A DNA stretch of 64,000 nucleotides, taken from the NCBI GenBank assembly GCA_964482495.1, contig CAYZXS010000001.1, forward strand, positions 148,337 to 212,336, written 5' to 3'. The position numbers and the translations under genes are program-made. This DNA is from J029 sp964482495. GTDB lineage: Bacteria; Planctomycetota; UBA1135. Below, piece by piece: positions 18,505 through 30,316 of this stretch; the stretch's first letter is position 1, and every line of letters begins with the position of its first letter. Under the pieces are notes generated by a model, which was not told the DNA's origin, ran no database searches, and worked only from the letters and a program-made list of their open reading frames with translations.

Positions 18505-20016
18505 GGCTTCGGCGGCGGCGCCGTCGGCCTCCGGCTCGGTCGCTTCGCCGGCGGCGGCTTCGGGGCGCAGGTGGGGGAAGAGCAGCACCTCGCGGATGCT
18601 GTCGCAGCCGAGCAGGACCATGACCAGCCGGTCGATGCCGACGCCGCAGCCGCCGGCCGGGGGCAGGCCGTAGGCGAGGGCGCGGACGTAGTCGTGGTCG
18701 ACGGCGTTGGGGGCCTCCGGGTCCTTGTCGGCGACCTGCTCCTCGAACTTGGCCAGCTGCAGCTGGGGGTCATTGAGCTCGGAGAAGGCGTTGGCGAGCT
18801 CCATGCCGCCGAGGAAAAACTCGAATCGCTCGGCCCAGACCGGGTCCTCGGCCGAGGGCTTGGCCAGCGGGCAGATCGCCGCCGGGTAGTCGTAGACGAA
18901 GACCGGGCCGCGCAGCTCAGGTTCGACCAGCTCCTCGAACAGGTCGTTGACCGCCTTCCACCAGCCGTAGTCGCCGGCGTCCTCGACCGCGATCTCGTGC
19001 TCGGCCAGCTTGTCGGTGACGGCGTCGCGGTCGAGGGGGCTGCAGCCGACGTGGCACTCGAAGGCCTCGGCGTAGCGCAGCCGCTCGAAGGGGGCGGAGA
19101 GGTCGAAGTCCTCCTCGCGGAAGCGGGCGGTGAGGGAGCCGTCCTCGGCCTCCAGGCCGGCGGCGCGGGCGCCCGCCACCACCAGCTGCTCGGTCAACTC
19201 CATCATGCCGCGGTAGTCCGAGTAGGCCTCGTAGAACTCCAGCATCGTGAACTCGGGGTTGTGCCGCGGCGACAGCCCCTCGTTGCGGAAGACCCGGGCG
19301 AACTCGAAGACCCGCTCGATGTTGCCCACCAGCAGCCGCTTGAGGTAGAGCTCCGGCGCGATGCGCAGGTAGAGCTTCATGTCCAAGGCGTTGTGGTGGG
19401 TCAGGAAGGGCCGGGCGTTGGCGCCGCCGTAGACCGGATGCAGCACCGGGGTCTCGACCTCGGTGTAGTCGCGCCCGAGGAAGACCTGGCGCATCGCGGC
19501 GATGATCTTCGAGCGCTTCAGGAAGCGGTCCCGCACCTCCTGGTTGCTGAACAGGTCGACATAGCGCAGCCGCGCCCGCAGCTCGACGTCGCTCAGACCG
19601 TGCCACTTCTCGGGCGGCTGGGCCAGGGACTTGGCCAGGATCTGGAAGGACTCGCCGAAGACCGTCGGCTCCCCGGTCTTGGTCTTGCCCAGCTCGCCGC
19701 GGACGCTGACCACGTCGCCCAGGTTGAGGCGCTTGAGCAGCGCGAAGTCCTCGGCCGGCAGCCGGTCCTTTTGCAGGCAGGCCTGGATCCGGCCGGACTG
19801 GTCGCCGACGTCCAGGAAGGCCAGCTTGCCGTAGCCGCGGCGGCCCAGGACCCGGCCGCTGACGCAGACCCGCTCCTCCAGCCGCTGCTCGACCGCTGCC
19901 GCCAGGGGCGCGGCGGCCTCGCGGCCCTCCGGGGACCGGGCGGGGTAGGGGTCCACGCCCAAGGCGCGCAGCTCCTCGAGCTTCTCCAGACGGTCAGGGT
20001 GGAAGTAGTCCGGCAT
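18502..20016 (-). CDS. lysS: Lysyl-tRNA synthetase, class II
   Basis: This 504-residue cytoplasmic enzyme charges tRNA-Lys. The N-terminal OB fold (about 55-140) includes VCVSGRVLGRRGYGKLAFLD. The class II core shows motif 2 (FEFARVFRNEGLSPRHNPEF) and motif 3 (GCGVGIDRLVMVLLG). The length matches bacterial LysS. The ATG at 20016 (MPDYFHPDRLEKLEELRALG) is the usual LysS start; frames further upstream run into the terminator region. A tRNA-Ala gene and its terminator lie upstream, and the Lol-type operon follows after nine bases. Confidence 0.96.
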   Translation of the reverse strand: MPDYFHPDRLEKLEELRALGVDPYPARSPEGREAAAPLAAAVEQRLEERVCVSGRVLGRRGYGKLAFLDVGDQSGRIQACLQKDRLPAEDFALLKRLNLGDVVSVRGELGKTKTGEPTVFGESFQILAKSLAQPPEKWHGLSDVELRARLRYVDLFSNQEVRDRFLKRSKIIAAMRQVFLGRDYTEVETPVLHPVYGGANARPFLTHHNALDMKLYLRIAPELYLKRLLVGNIERVFEFARVFRNEGLSPRHNPEFTMLEFYEAYSDYRGMMELTEQLVVAGARAAGLEAEDGSLTARFREEDFDLSAPFERLRYAEAFECHVGCSPLDRDAVTDKLAEHEIAVEDAGDYGWWKAVNDLFEELVEPELRGPVFVYDYPAAICPLAKPSAEDPVWAERFEFFLGGMELANAFSELNDPQLQLAKFEEQVADKDPEAPNAVDHDYVRALAYGLPPAGGCGVGIDRLVMVLLGCDSIREVLLFPHLRPEAAAGEATEPEADGAAAEA

Positions 20017-20036
20017 GGCCAAGCCTGTCTGCGGGC

Positions 20037-20073
20037 AAAAAAATAACCCGCGGCATAGCTTAGGCCTGCGGGT
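20037..20073 (-). terminator. Rho-independent terminator of tRNA-Ala
   Basis: On the minus strand ACCCGC pairs with GCGGGT, with an inner GGC/GCC extension across a bulged A. It is followed by TATTTTTTT. It lies between the tRNA-Ala gene and lysS, both on this strand, and is the clearest intrinsic terminator in the window. Confidence 0.75.
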
Positions 20074-20082
20074 CTCGAGGAG

Positions 20083-20158
20083 TGGTGGAGCCAAGGGGGA
20101 TCGAACCCCTGACCTCTACACTGCCAGTGTAGCGCTCTCCCAGCTGAGCTATGGCCCC
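20083..20158 (-). tRNA. tRNA-Ala (GGC anticodon)
   Basis: A full cloverleaf can be drawn. The acceptor GGGGCCA pairs with TGGCTCC (one G-U pair), and the D arm has AGCTCAGCTGGGAGAGC. The anticodon stem CTACA/TGTAG encloses the loop CTGGCAG, giving anticodon GGC. The T arm has GGTTCGATCC. The discriminator A and an encoded CCA end are present. It is followed by an intrinsic terminator. Confidence 0.96.
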
Positions 20159-20289
20159 ACGCGTGTCTCGGAATCCCGGCCGAGCGGCGGACCGCGCCGT
20201 CCGGGGCGAGAAAGTTTACTTCCTTCTGGACGGGGATCAAGTCGGACTTGAAGCCGGGCGTCCCGGTGCCGTAGCTTGGCCCCATCTCC

Positions 20290-21510
20290 ATGTTCGCTCT
20301 GATCTTCGCGCTCCCCTGCCTCCTGACGGCCCAGTCGACCCCGGCGCGCCTCGACCTCCCGGCCCCCGGGACCGAGTGGGTCGAAGCCCTCAGGGACGAC
20401 GAGGAGCCCGGGAACGCCGCCGAGGCCGTCGCCGCCCTGGAAGAGTTGGGTCCGGCGGCACGGCCCGCCCTCGCCGCCGGCCTCGGATCCCGGGACTGGC
20501 AGCAGCGCTTCCTCTGCGCTTACCTCTTGGCCCGCGGCGGACCTCCTGACGCGCTCCTGTCACCGGTCTGTCGGACCCTGATCGGCCACCTCGCCGACAA
20601 TTCCATCCGCGGCGACGCTCAGATGGCCGCAGCGGCTCTGGTCGACCTCGGCGCCCGCGCCCTGCCCTGGCTCGCGGCCGCTGAACGCCACGCCGACCGG
20701 CAGATGGCTGGCATCCTCTTCATGATCCGCCGCGACCTGGGTCGACGCCCGGTGGACCGCCGATCGGTGCCGGCCAGCCGCGAGTTCCTGTTGGCGCTGC
20801 ACGGCCCGGCGCCGGCCCGGCCGCCGCTGACCCGGGAGCCGCCGACGGTGGCGGCGCGCATCGCCGAGCTGATCGAGGACCTGGACCAGGACGGGGTCGC
20901 CGACAACGGCATCGCCGCCATGGGGGAGCTGATCCGGGTGCACGGCCGAGCGGCGGTGCCGGCCCTGCGCGGGGCCCTGCTGCACCCCGACCGCCAACGA
21001 CGGCAGTTCGCCGCCCACTGCCTGATGCAGCTCGAGGCCGAGCCCAGCCACGCGCTGTGGCTGGCCTGCCTGGAGGGGCTGGAGCACGACGAGTACGCCG
21101 GCCTCGGCGCGACCATCTACAACGCCGAGGAGAGCGCCGCCTGGTTCCTGAAGCACCCGGAGCGGGGCCGGTCCTACCTGATGCAGGGGGTGCTCAGCCC
21201 CGACCCGATCGTCCGCATCCGCAGCGCCCTGCTGCTGTCGGCGCTGGACGACCCCGACGAGGGGGCGTACCTGCCGGTGCTGATCGCTCGCCTGGCCGAC
21301 AATGACCTCGCCTGGGACGCGGTCTCCTGCCGCGCCGGCCTGGTGGAGTTCGGCTGGCGCGCCGAACCCTGGCTGACCGCCGCCCTGCCCCACGGCGACG
21401 CCCAGCAGCAGCGCATGATCCATGAGGCGTTGGCGGCGATCCGCCGGCCGCGCCAGGACGGCCGGGTGCCGCTCTATCGAGTCGCGCCCAACCTCGGCCC
21501 GGACCGCTGA
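20290..21510 (+). CDS. Secreted HEAT-repeat protein
   Basis: The 406-residue protein starts with a short signal peptide (MFALIFALPCLLTAQ). The rest is helical, with HEAT-like repeats, for example ALEELGPAARPALAAGL, ALVDLGARALPWLAAAE and RVHGRAAVPALRGALLHPD. No catalytic motif is seen. HEAT repeats mediate protein contact, so a periplasmic scaffold role is plausible. It stands alone between tRNA-Ala and leuS, 63 bases before leuS. The specific function is unknown. Confidence 0.7.
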   Translation: MFALIFALPCLLTAQSTPARLDLPAPGTEWVEALRDDEEPGNAAEAVAALEELGPAARPALAAGLGSRDWQQRFLCAYLLARGGPPDALLSPVCRTLIGHLADNSIRGDAQMAAAALVDLGARALPWLAAAERHADRQMAGILFMIRRDLGRRPVDRRSVPASREFLLALHGPAPARPPLTREPPTVAARIAELIEDLDQDGVADNGIAAMGELIRVHGRAAVPALRGALLHPDRQRRQFAAHCLMQLEAEPSHALWLACLEGLEHDEYAGLGATIYNAEESAAWFLKHPERGRSYLMQGVLSPDPIVRIRSALLLSALDDPDEGAYLPVLIARLADNDLAWDAVSCRAGLVEFGWRAEPWLTAALPHGDAQQQRMIHEALAAIRRPRQDGRVPLYRVAPNLGPDR

Positions 21511-21573
21511 GCGAGGCGGGCCGCGGCGGCTCGATTCGGGTAGGATTCCCGGCTTCCACTGACCGGAAACGAC

Positions 21574-24099
21574 ATGTCCCGCTACGACTTCACCGCGATC
21601 GAGGCCCGCTGGCAGCAGCGCTGGCTGGCCGAGCAGACCTTCCGCACGCCCAACCCGGGCGAAGACGGCTTCGACCCCGAGAAGCCGAAGTTCTACGTCC
21701 TCGACATGTTCCCGTACCCCTCGGGAGCCGGGCTCCACGTCGGCCACCCCAAGGGCTACACCGCCACCGACATCGTCGCCCGCTACAAGCGCCACACCGG
21801 CCACCAGGTGCTCCACCCGATGGGCTGGGACGCCTTCGGCCTGCCCGCGGAGCAGTACGCGGTCCAGACCGGCACCCACCCGGCGACCACGACCGCCAAG
21901 AACATCGACATGTTCCGCGGCCAACTCCAGGCGCTGGGCTTCAGCTACGACTGGGACCGCGAGCTGAGCACTACCGACGAGGGCTACTACAAGTGGACCC
22001 AGTGGATCTTCCAGCAGCTCTACCAGCAGGGCCTGGCCTACGAGTCCGAGGTGCCGGTGTGGTGGTGCGAGGCGCTGGGCACGGTGCTCGCCAACGAGGA
22101 GGTCATCGACGGCAAGTCCGAGCGCGGTGACCACCCCTGCGTCAAGCGGCCGCTGCGGCAGTGGATGCTGAAGATCACGGCCTACGCCGAGCGCCTGCTG
22201 GCCGACCTCGAAGGCTTGGACTGGCCGGACTCGGTCAAGGCCATGCAGCGCGAGTGGATCGGCCGCTCCGAGGGCGCCGAGATCGACTTCGGCATCGAGG
22301 GCGGCGAGGGCTTCACCGCCTTCACGACCCGGCCCGACACCCTCTTCGGCGCCACCTTCTGCGTGCTCTCGCCCGAGCATCCGCTGGTCGACCGGATCAC
22401 CGCCGACGAGCAGCGGGAGGCGGTGCAGGCCTACCGCGAGGAAGCGGCGCGCAAGACCGACCTGGAGCGGGCCGAGCTGCAGAAGGACAAGACCGGCGTC
22501 TTCACCGGCGCTTGCGCCCTGAACCCGGTGTATGAAGAGGGGCACCCGCTGCGCCGGATGCCGATCTGGATCGCCGACTACGTGCTCATGACCTACGGCA
22601 CCGGCGCGATCATGTGCGTGCCCGGCGGCGACGAGCGCGACTTCGAGTTCGCGACCAAGTTCGAGCTGCCGATCGTGCAGGTGGTGCAGCCGGAGGGCGC
22701 CGACGATCTGCCCGCCTGCTGGACCGGCGAGGGGGTGATGGTCAACTCCGGCTTCCTCGACGGCATGGCGGTCGAGCAGTCCAAGCCGGCCATGACCGCC
22801 TGGCTGGAGGAGCGCGGCATCGGCCGCCACAAGGTCACCTACCGCCTGCGCGACTGGCTCTTCAGCCGCCAACGCTACTGGGGCGAGCCCTTCCCGGTGC
22901 TGCACGGCGCCGACGGCGAGGTGAAGCTGGTGCCCAGCGAGGACCTGCCGGTCACGCTGCCGGCGCTGGACGACTTCACTCCCAGCGCCACCGGCGAGCC
23001 GCCGCTGGCGCGGGCCACCGACTGGCTCGAGGTGGTCGACGAGGACGGCAAGGCCTGGCGTCGCGAGACCAACTCGATGCCGCAGTGGGCGGGCAGCTGC
23101 TGGTACTACCTGCGCTTCCTCGACCCCGGCAACGACACCGCCGCCTGGGACTCGGAGGTCGAGAAGTACTGGATGCCGGTCGACCTCTACGTCGGCGGCG
23201 CCGAGCACGCGGTGCTGCACCTGCTCTACGCCCGCTTCTGGCACAAGGTGCTGTTCGACTGCGGCCTGGTGTCCACCGACGAGCCCTTCCAGAAGCTGGT
23301 GAACCAGGGCATGGTGCAGAGCTTCGCCTTCCGCGACGGCCGCGGCGCGCTGGTCCCCTTCGAGGAGGTCGTCGAGGACGGCGACGGCTTCGCCCATCAA
23401 GGCCAACCGGTCGAGCGCTTCGTCGCCAAGATGTCGAAGTCGCTGCGCAACGTCATCAACCCCGATGACGTGGTCTCCGAGTACGGCGCCGACACGCTGC
23501 GCCTCTACGAGGCCTTCATGGGCCCGGTGACCGCCAGCGCGCCTTGGAACCCGCGCGACCTGCCGGGCGTGCACCGCTTCCTGCAGCGGGTCTGGCGCCT
23601 TTACGACGCCGGGGTGGGGGAGAAGGCCGACCCCGAGGTCGAGCGCGCCTTGCACCGCTGCACGGCCAAGGTCGGGGCGGACCTGGAAATGCTCGGCTTC
23701 AACACCGCCTTGGCGGCGATGATGGAATTCGTCAACCTGGCCACCAAGAAGGAGGCCAGGCTCAGCGAGGACCAGGGAGAGCGCTTCGCCGTGCTGCTCG
23801 AACCCTTCGCGCCGCACCTGGCCGAGGAGCTGGCGGCCAAGCTCGGCCGCTCCGCCTCGCTGGCGCTGGCGCCGTGGCCCGAGGTCGATCCGAAGCTGCT
23901 CACCGAGGACACGGTCGAAGTCCCGGTCCAGGTCAACGGCAAGATCCGCGCCCGCCTGCAGCTGCCCGCCGACGCCGACCGCGGAGCGATGGAGGGCGCG
24001 GCCCGGGAGGCCGCCGCCGGCCACCTCGAAGGGGTCGAGGTGCGCAAGGTCATCGTCGTGCCGGGCAAGCGCCCGATGGTCAATTTCGTCGTCGGCTGA
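21574..24099 (+). CDS. leuS: Leucyl-tRNA synthetase
   Basis: This 841-residue class I synthetase charges tRNA-Leu. The HIGH motif is HVGH at 55-58 within PYPSGAGLHVGHPKGY, the CP1 editing domain lies at about 220-410 (FTTRPDTLFGATF), and KMSKS is at 619-623. DLYVGGAEHAVLHLLYARF is a conserved LeuRS block. The C-terminal anticodon-binding and end domains are present. The length is normal for bacteria. A TAGGAT hexamer lies about 27 bases upstream. Confidence 0.97.
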   Translation: MSRYDFTAIEARWQQRWLAEQTFRTPNPGEDGFDPEKPKFYVLDMFPYPSGAGLHVGHPKGYTATDIVARYKRHTGHQVLHPMGWDAFGLPAEQYAVQTGTHPATTTAKNIDMFRGQLQALGFSYDWDRELSTTDEGYYKWTQWIFQQLYQQGLAYESEVPVWWCEALGTVLANEEVIDGKSERGDHPCVKRPLRQWMLKITAYAERLLADLEGLDWPDSVKAMQREWIGRSEGAEIDFGIEGGEGFTAFTTRPDTLFGATFCVLSPEHPLVDRITADEQREAVQAYREEAARKTDLERAELQKDKTGVFTGACALNPVYEEGHPLRRMPIWIADYVLMTYGTGAIMCVPGGDERDFEFATKFELPIVQVVQPEGADDLPACWTGEGVMVNSGFLDGMAVEQSKPAMTAWLEERGIGRHKVTYRLRDWLFSRQRYWGEPFPVLHGADGEVKLVPSEDLPVTLPALDDFTPSATGEPPLARATDWLEVVDEDGKAWRRETNSMPQWAGSCWYYLRFLDPGNDTAAWDSEVEKYWMPVDLYVGGAEHAVLHLLYARFWHKVLFDCGLVSTDEPFQKLVNQGMVQSFAFRDGRGALVPFEEVVEDGDGFAHQGQPVERFVAKMSKSLRNVINPDDVVSEYGADTLRLYEAFMGPVTASAPWNPRDLPGVHRFLQRVWRLYDAGVGEKADPEVERALHRCTAKVGADLEMLGFNTALAAMMEFVNLATKKEARLSEDQGERFAVLLEPFAPHLAEELAAKLGRSASLALAPWPEVDPKLLTEDTVEVPVQVNGKIRARLQLPADADRGAMEGAAREAAAGHLEGVEVRKVIVVPGKRPMVNFVVG

Positions 24100-24361
24100 G
24101 CGCCGCTTTGGCCGCCTTCGGGGCGTGGGGAATCCCTACAGGATCGCCGCCAATCCTGACGATGGGAGTGCTGACCGCCGGGCCCGGTATTCCGGACCCG
24201 GCCGGCTCGCAGATCTCGCACCGTCCCCATGCCGTCCGCAGCCCATCCCCTCCTCCCGGCTCCCGCGCCGGGGACCGTCCTCCCCTTCCCGCGCGCCCCC
24301 TGGCCGCGGAAAGCCGCAGCCCGTGCCTGAGCGCCTCGGAGATCGTACGGGAGACCCCTGC

Positions 24362-26224
<1,863 letters not shown>

Positions 26225-26455
26225 GGACGGCGTCGGCCGGCCCGTCCCGGCCTGGCCGCGCCCGACCGATTCCGACCCCGCAGCCGTCCCTCACCCCGCC
26301 CGCGCCGCGTTGCCCTGGAGAGCAAGGAGAGGCGATTTTCTATCGGGCGGGAAGGGGCGGCGGCTGGTGGGGGAGCCCCACCGCCGCCCGGCGGTGGAAG
26401 GCTCCCTCGGTCGATCCCATAATGAGCAGCCGCGGGTGGCTGCCCGCGTCCCGCC

Positions 26456-27910
26456 ATGGCCATCGATAGCCTCCGTGATTGGATCCGCGTGCTCGACGAG
26501 GCCGGCGAGTTGGTCCGCGTCCCGACCGAGGTCGACCCGGTCCTCGAGATCTCCGCGATCATCGACCGGGTCTCCAAGGAGCGCGGCGCCCGCAACACGG
26601 CGCTGCTCTTCGAGCGCGTCAAGGGCTCGAGCATGCCCGTCTTCGCCAACGCCTTCGGCTCCCGCCGGCGCGTCGGCCTGTCCCTCGGGGTGGAGGACAT
26701 GGAGGACCACGCCGCCCGCCTGCGCGGGCTGCTCGAGCAATCACCGCCCGAAGGCCTGCTCGACAAGCTGAAGATGCTGCCGAAGCTAGCCCAGCTCGGC
26801 AAGCTGTTCCCGAAGAAGGTCTCGAGCGCGCCCTGCCAAGAGGTGGTGTGGGAGGGCGACCAGGTCGACCTGTCCAAGATTCCGGTGCTCACCACCTGGC
26901 CCGACGACGCCGGCCCCTTCGTCACCTTCCCGCTGTGTGTCACCCAAGACCCGGAGAGCGGCAAGCGCAACCTCGGCACCTACCGGCTGCAGGTGTTCTC
27001 GAAGAACGAGACCGGCTTCCACACCCACCTGCACAAGGACGCCCGCCGCCACCTCGGCAAGGCGGCAGCCCGCGGCGAGAAGGTGCCGGTGGCGGTGGTG
27101 ATCGGCGCCGACCCGGCGACCTGCTTCGCCAGCGTGGTGCCGGCGCCGCCCGACCTGGACGAGCTCCTGATCGCCGGCTTCCTGCGCCAGAAGCCGGTGC
27201 CGCTGGTGCCCTGCAAGACCGTGCCGCTCGAGGTCCCGGCCACCGCCGAGATCGTGCTCGAGGGCTACGTCGACCCCAACGAGCTGCGCCGCGAGGGCCC
27301 GTTCGGCGACCACACCGGCTTCTACAGCCTCGCCGACGACTACCCGGTCCTGCGGGTGCACTGCGTCACCATGCGCAAGGACCCGGTCTACCACACCACC
27401 CTGGTGGGGCGGCCGCCGCAGGAGGACTGCTGGATGACCGAGGGCATCGAGCGGCTGCTCTTGCCGGTGCTGCAGAAGCAGTTCCCCGAGGTCGTGGACT
27501 ACCGCATGCCCTTCGAGGGCGTGGCCCACAACCTGATGTACCTCAAGATCGAGAAGAGCTACCCGGGCCACGCGCGCAAGCTCATGAACGCCATCTGGGG
27601 GCTGGGACAGGCCATGTTCACCAAGGTGATCGTGGTGGTCGACGAGGACTGCGACATCCACGACGACGCCGACGTCGCCTGGCGGGTGCTGAACCACATC
27701 GACCCGCAGCGCGACCTGGAGTTCACCCTGGGACCGGTCGAGGTCCTCGACCACGCAAGCCGCGCCGCCTGCTATGGCAGCAAGGTCGGCATCGACGCCA
27801 CCCGCAAGTGGGCCGAGGAGGGCTTCAGCCGCGACTGGCCTGACGCCATCGTCATGGCGCCTGAGGTCGAGCAGCGGGTGGACACGCGCTGGGCGGAGTA
27901 CGGCTTCTAG
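26456..27910 (+). CDS. UbiD-family prenylated-FMN decarboxylase
   Basis: This 484-residue cytoplasmic enzyme shows the UbiD landmark EGPFGDHTGFYS, the N-terminal LRDWIRVLDEAGELVRVP and the C-terminal VVDEDCDIHDDADVAWRVL. UbiD enzymes decarboxylate aromatic or unsaturated acids using prenyl-FMN made by UbiX, often in ubiquinone or menaquinone synthesis. The substrate cannot be told from this window and no ubiX or other quinone genes are adjacent. A DUF4442 gene follows after nine bases. Confidence 0.88.
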   Translation: MAIDSLRDWIRVLDEAGELVRVPTEVDPVLEISAIIDRVSKERGARNTALLFERVKGSSMPVFANAFGSRRRVGLSLGVEDMEDHAARLRGLLEQSPPEGLLDKLKMLPKLAQLGKLFPKKVSSAPCQEVVWEGDQVDLSKIPVLTTWPDDAGPFVTFPLCVTQDPESGKRNLGTYRLQVFSKNETGFHTHLHKDARRHLGKAAARGEKVPVAVVIGADPATCFASVVPAPPDLDELLIAGFLRQKPVPLVPCKTVPLEVPATAEIVLEGYVDPNELRREGPFGDHTGFYSLADDYPVLRVHCVTMRKDPVYHTTLVGRPPQEDCWMTEGIERLLLPVLQKQFPEVVDYRMPFEGVAHNLMYLKIEKSYPGHARKLMNAIWGLGQAMFTKVIVVVDEDCDIHDDADVAWRVLNHIDPQRDLEFTLGPVEVLDHASRAACYGSKVGIDATRKWAEEGFSRDWPDAIVMAPEVEQRVDTRWAEYGF

Positions 27911-27919
27911 GCCGATTCG

Positions 27920-28432
27920 ATGCCCAAGGTCGCTTTCCGCGGGCCGCGACGGCTGAAGCCGTGGCAGCTCCGCTGGATGCTCAACCTCTACCCGCCCTTC
28001 CTGGCCCAGCGCATCCGGGCCGTCGAGTGCGCGCCGGACTTCCTGCGGCTGAAGCTGAAGGTGAAGCGGTCGATCTGGACCCGCAACCTCAACGGCACCA
28101 CCTTCGGCGGAACCCTCTACGCCGCCTGCGACCCGGTCTACCCGCTGATGTACTGGCAGGCGCTCGGTCGACGGGGGCTGGAGCTCCAGACCTGGACCCT
28201 GGCGGCCGAGATCGAGTTCAAGAAGCCCGCCGCGACCACCGTGGAGCTGGATTTCCGGCTCACCGAGCAGGACCTGGCGGAGGCGCAGGAGGAGCTGGAG
28301 CGGCGCGGCAAGTCCGTCCGTAGCCACCCGGTCGAGGCCCGCGACCGCGACGGCGAGCTCTGCGCCCGGGCAAGCGCGGTCTCCTACCTGCGGCTGCCGC
28401 CGCGCGGGGAGCGGGGCGGCAGCGCCTTCTAG
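27920..28432 (+). CDS. DUF4442 hotdog-fold protein
   Basis: The 170-residue protein begins with WMLNLYPPFLAQRIRAVE and contains NGTTFGGTLYAACDPVYPLM, which are hallmarks of DUF4442 thioesterase-like proteins. The fold predicts binding of an acyl thioester, but no activity is established for this group. It follows the UbiD gene closely, so the two are probably co-transcribed. It is distinct from the hotdog protein at 13668-14156. Confidence 0.75.
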   Translation: MPKVAFRGPRRLKPWQLRWMLNLYPPFLAQRIRAVECAPDFLRLKLKVKRSIWTRNLNGTTFGGTLYAACDPVYPLMYWQALGRRGLELQTWTLAAEIEFKKPAATTVELDFRLTEQDLAEAQEELERRGKSVRSHPVEARDRDGELCARASAVSYLRLPPRGERGGSAF

Positions 28433-28511
28433 CCCTGGCGGGGGACCCAATCTGCGGGCTCCGCCAGGCCCATGGAGCGGGCGCGGTCTGGCCCAGTTTC
28501 TCCGGCGGCCC

Positions 28512-28517
28512 TATCTT
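28512..28517 (+). promoter_or_regulatory. Candidate -10 element (TATCTT)
   Basis: TATCTT lies 13 bases before the ATG at 28531 and no ribosome binding site follows. It is consistent with a very short leader but is weaker evidence than the six-base cases. Confidence 0.25.
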
Positions 28518-28530
28518 CTCCTCCAAGCTC

Positions 28531-30306
28531 ATGCTGCACCGCCCCTTGCTCCTCCTCCCCTTCCTCCTCGTCCCCGCCTGCGCCCAGGCGCCCAGCCAAG
28601 GCGGCGGCGCGGTCGACGCCGCCATCGCTCCGGCCGAGCTCGAGGGCCACGTCGCCTTCCTCGCCGACGACAGCCTCGAAGGCCGCCGCGCCGGCACCGG
28701 CATGGATCTGGCCGCCACCGAGTACATCGCCGCCCGCCTGGAGGCCGCCGGCGTCCTGCCCGCCGGCGAAGACGGAAGCTACTTCCAGGAGTTCGAGGTG
28801 GACCTGGAGCCCTTCGCCGGCGACTGCGCCCTGCGTTGGCCCGGCGGCGACTGGCAGGACGTCGGCACCGTGAAGGCCTCCGCCACGGCCTCCGTCACCG
28901 GCCAGCTGGTGGCCGCCGGCTACGGCTTGGTGATCGAGTCCCACGACACCAACGACTACGAGGACTACAACGTCAGCGGCAAGATCGTCCTGGTCCGGCG
29001 CTACACCATGTTCGGCCCCAACGCCGACCCGCAATTCGCCTCGCTGGGCAACCTGCGGACCAAGATCAAGGGCGCGGCCGGCGCCGGTGCCCTCGCGGTG
29101 GTGCTCGGCACCCACCCTGAGGACGTCGAGAAGGGCGGCGAGGCCGTCATCGACTTCGGTGACGTGCCCGGCACCATGCCGATCCCGGTGGTCACGGTCT
29201 CGCCCGAGCGCTTCGCCCAGCTCGAAGAGGCCTGCGGCGGCGAGGGCGGCCTGATGACCGGCGAGGTCACCGTCTCGGCCACGGTCAAGACCGGCAAGGC
29301 CATGTCCCGCAACGTGCTCGGCCTGATCCCGGGCGCCACCGACGAGGTGGTCGTCATCGGCGCCCACTACGACCACCTGGGCTGGGGCGGCCAGGGCAGC
29401 TTGGCTCCCGGTGTTCACGCCATTCACAACGGCGCCGACGACAACGCCTCGGGCACCGCGGTGACCCTCGAGCTGGCCGAGCGCTTCGCCCTGGACCGCG
29501 ACAAGCGCGACCGCGGCGTCCTGGTGGCGCTGTGGGGCGCCGAGGAGATCGGCCTCATCGGATCGCTGTACTGGGTCGCCAACCCGACCGTGCCGCTGGA
29601 CCGGGTCAGCTGCAACATCAACCTCGACATGGTCGGGCGGCTCGAGAGCGGCGGCATCACGGTCGGCTCGCACGCCACCGCGGCCGCCTTCGCCGGCGGC
29701 CTGGACCGCGCCGACGCGCTGTTGAAGAGCCGGGGCGTCGACCTGGCGCTGAACCGGACCGGCGGGGAGTCCCCCGGCGGCGGCGGCTCGGACCACATGA
29801 GCTTCCACGGCGAGGAGATCCCGGCGCTGTTCTTCTTCTCCGGCCTGCACTCCGACTACCACAAGCCCAGCGACGACATCGAGAAGCTGGACTTCGACCG
29901 CATGGCCGGCCTGGCCGACGCCGTCGCCGCCCTGACCCAGGAGCTCGCCAACACCGACCGCGGCTCGCTGGCCTGGGTCCAGCCGGTGGCGGACCCGAAC
30001 GCCAAGGAGCGCACCGTGACCGCGGCCCGGGTCTGGTTCGGCTCGATCCCGGACTACGCCGCCGACCCCGAGGACGGCGGCATGCAGATCGCCGGCACCT
30101 CGCCGGGCGGCCCGGCTGAGAAGGCTGGGCTCAAGAAGGGCGACATCATTAAGAAGGTCGGCAGCTTCGAGATCGTCGACATCTACGACTTCATGGACTC
30201 GCTCGGCAGCTTCTCGGACGGCGACACCATCGACGTCGTGATCCTGCGCGACGGCGAGAGCATGACGGTGAAGATGACCTTCTTCCCGCGCACCACCGGC
30301 GACTAG
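28531..30306 (+). CDS. M28-family zinc aminopeptidase lipoprotein with PA and PDZ domains
   Basis: The 591-residue protein starts with a signal sequence ending VPAC, a plausible lipobox, so it is probably an outer-membrane lipoprotein. A protease-associated-like insertion lies at about 125-260. The di-zinc M28 site is complete: H279 (GAHYDH), D304 in GADDNASG, E338/E339 (WGAEEIG), D366 (NLDMVGR) and H444 (DYHKPSDD). A C-terminal PDZ domain at about 495-590 includes SPGGPAEKAGLKKGDII. It should release N-terminal residues from peptides outside the inner membrane. It is a single-gene unit, followed after ten bases by the PLP enzyme gene. Confidence 0.9.
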   Translation: MLHRPLLLLPFLLVPACAQAPSQGGGAVDAAIAPAELEGHVAFLADDSLEGRRAGTGMDLAATEYIAARLEAAGVLPAGEDGSYFQEFEVDLEPFAGDCALRWPGGDWQDVGTVKASATASVTGQLVAAGYGLVIESHDTNDYEDYNVSGKIVLVRRYTMFGPNADPQFASLGNLRTKIKGAAGAGALAVVLGTHPEDVEKGGEAVIDFGDVPGTMPIPVVTVSPERFAQLEEACGGEGGLMTGEVTVSATVKTGKAMSRNVLGLIPGATDEVVVIGAHYDHLGWGGQGSLAPGVHAIHNGADDNASGTAVTLELAERFALDRDKRDRGVLVALWGAEEIGLIGSLYWVANPTVPLDRVSCNINLDMVGRLESGGITVGSHATAAAFAGGLDRADALLKSRGVDLALNRTGGESPGGGGSDHMSFHGEEIPALFFFSGLHSDYHKPSDDIEKLDFDRMAGLADAVAALTQELANTDRGSLAWVQPVADPNAKERTVTAARVWFGSIPDYAADPEDGGMQIAGTSPGGPAEKAGLKKGDIIKKVGSFEIVDIYDFMDSLGSFSDGDTIDVVILRDGESMTVKMTFFPRTTGD

Positions 30307-30316
30307 CCGCCCCGCC

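Noticed and set aside
20560..24024. 1154-codon open frame antisense to the HEAT gene and leuS
   Set aside because: It spans two real genes on the other strand and is rich in repetitive His/Gln/Val/Gly, as expected for antisense GC-rich DNA.
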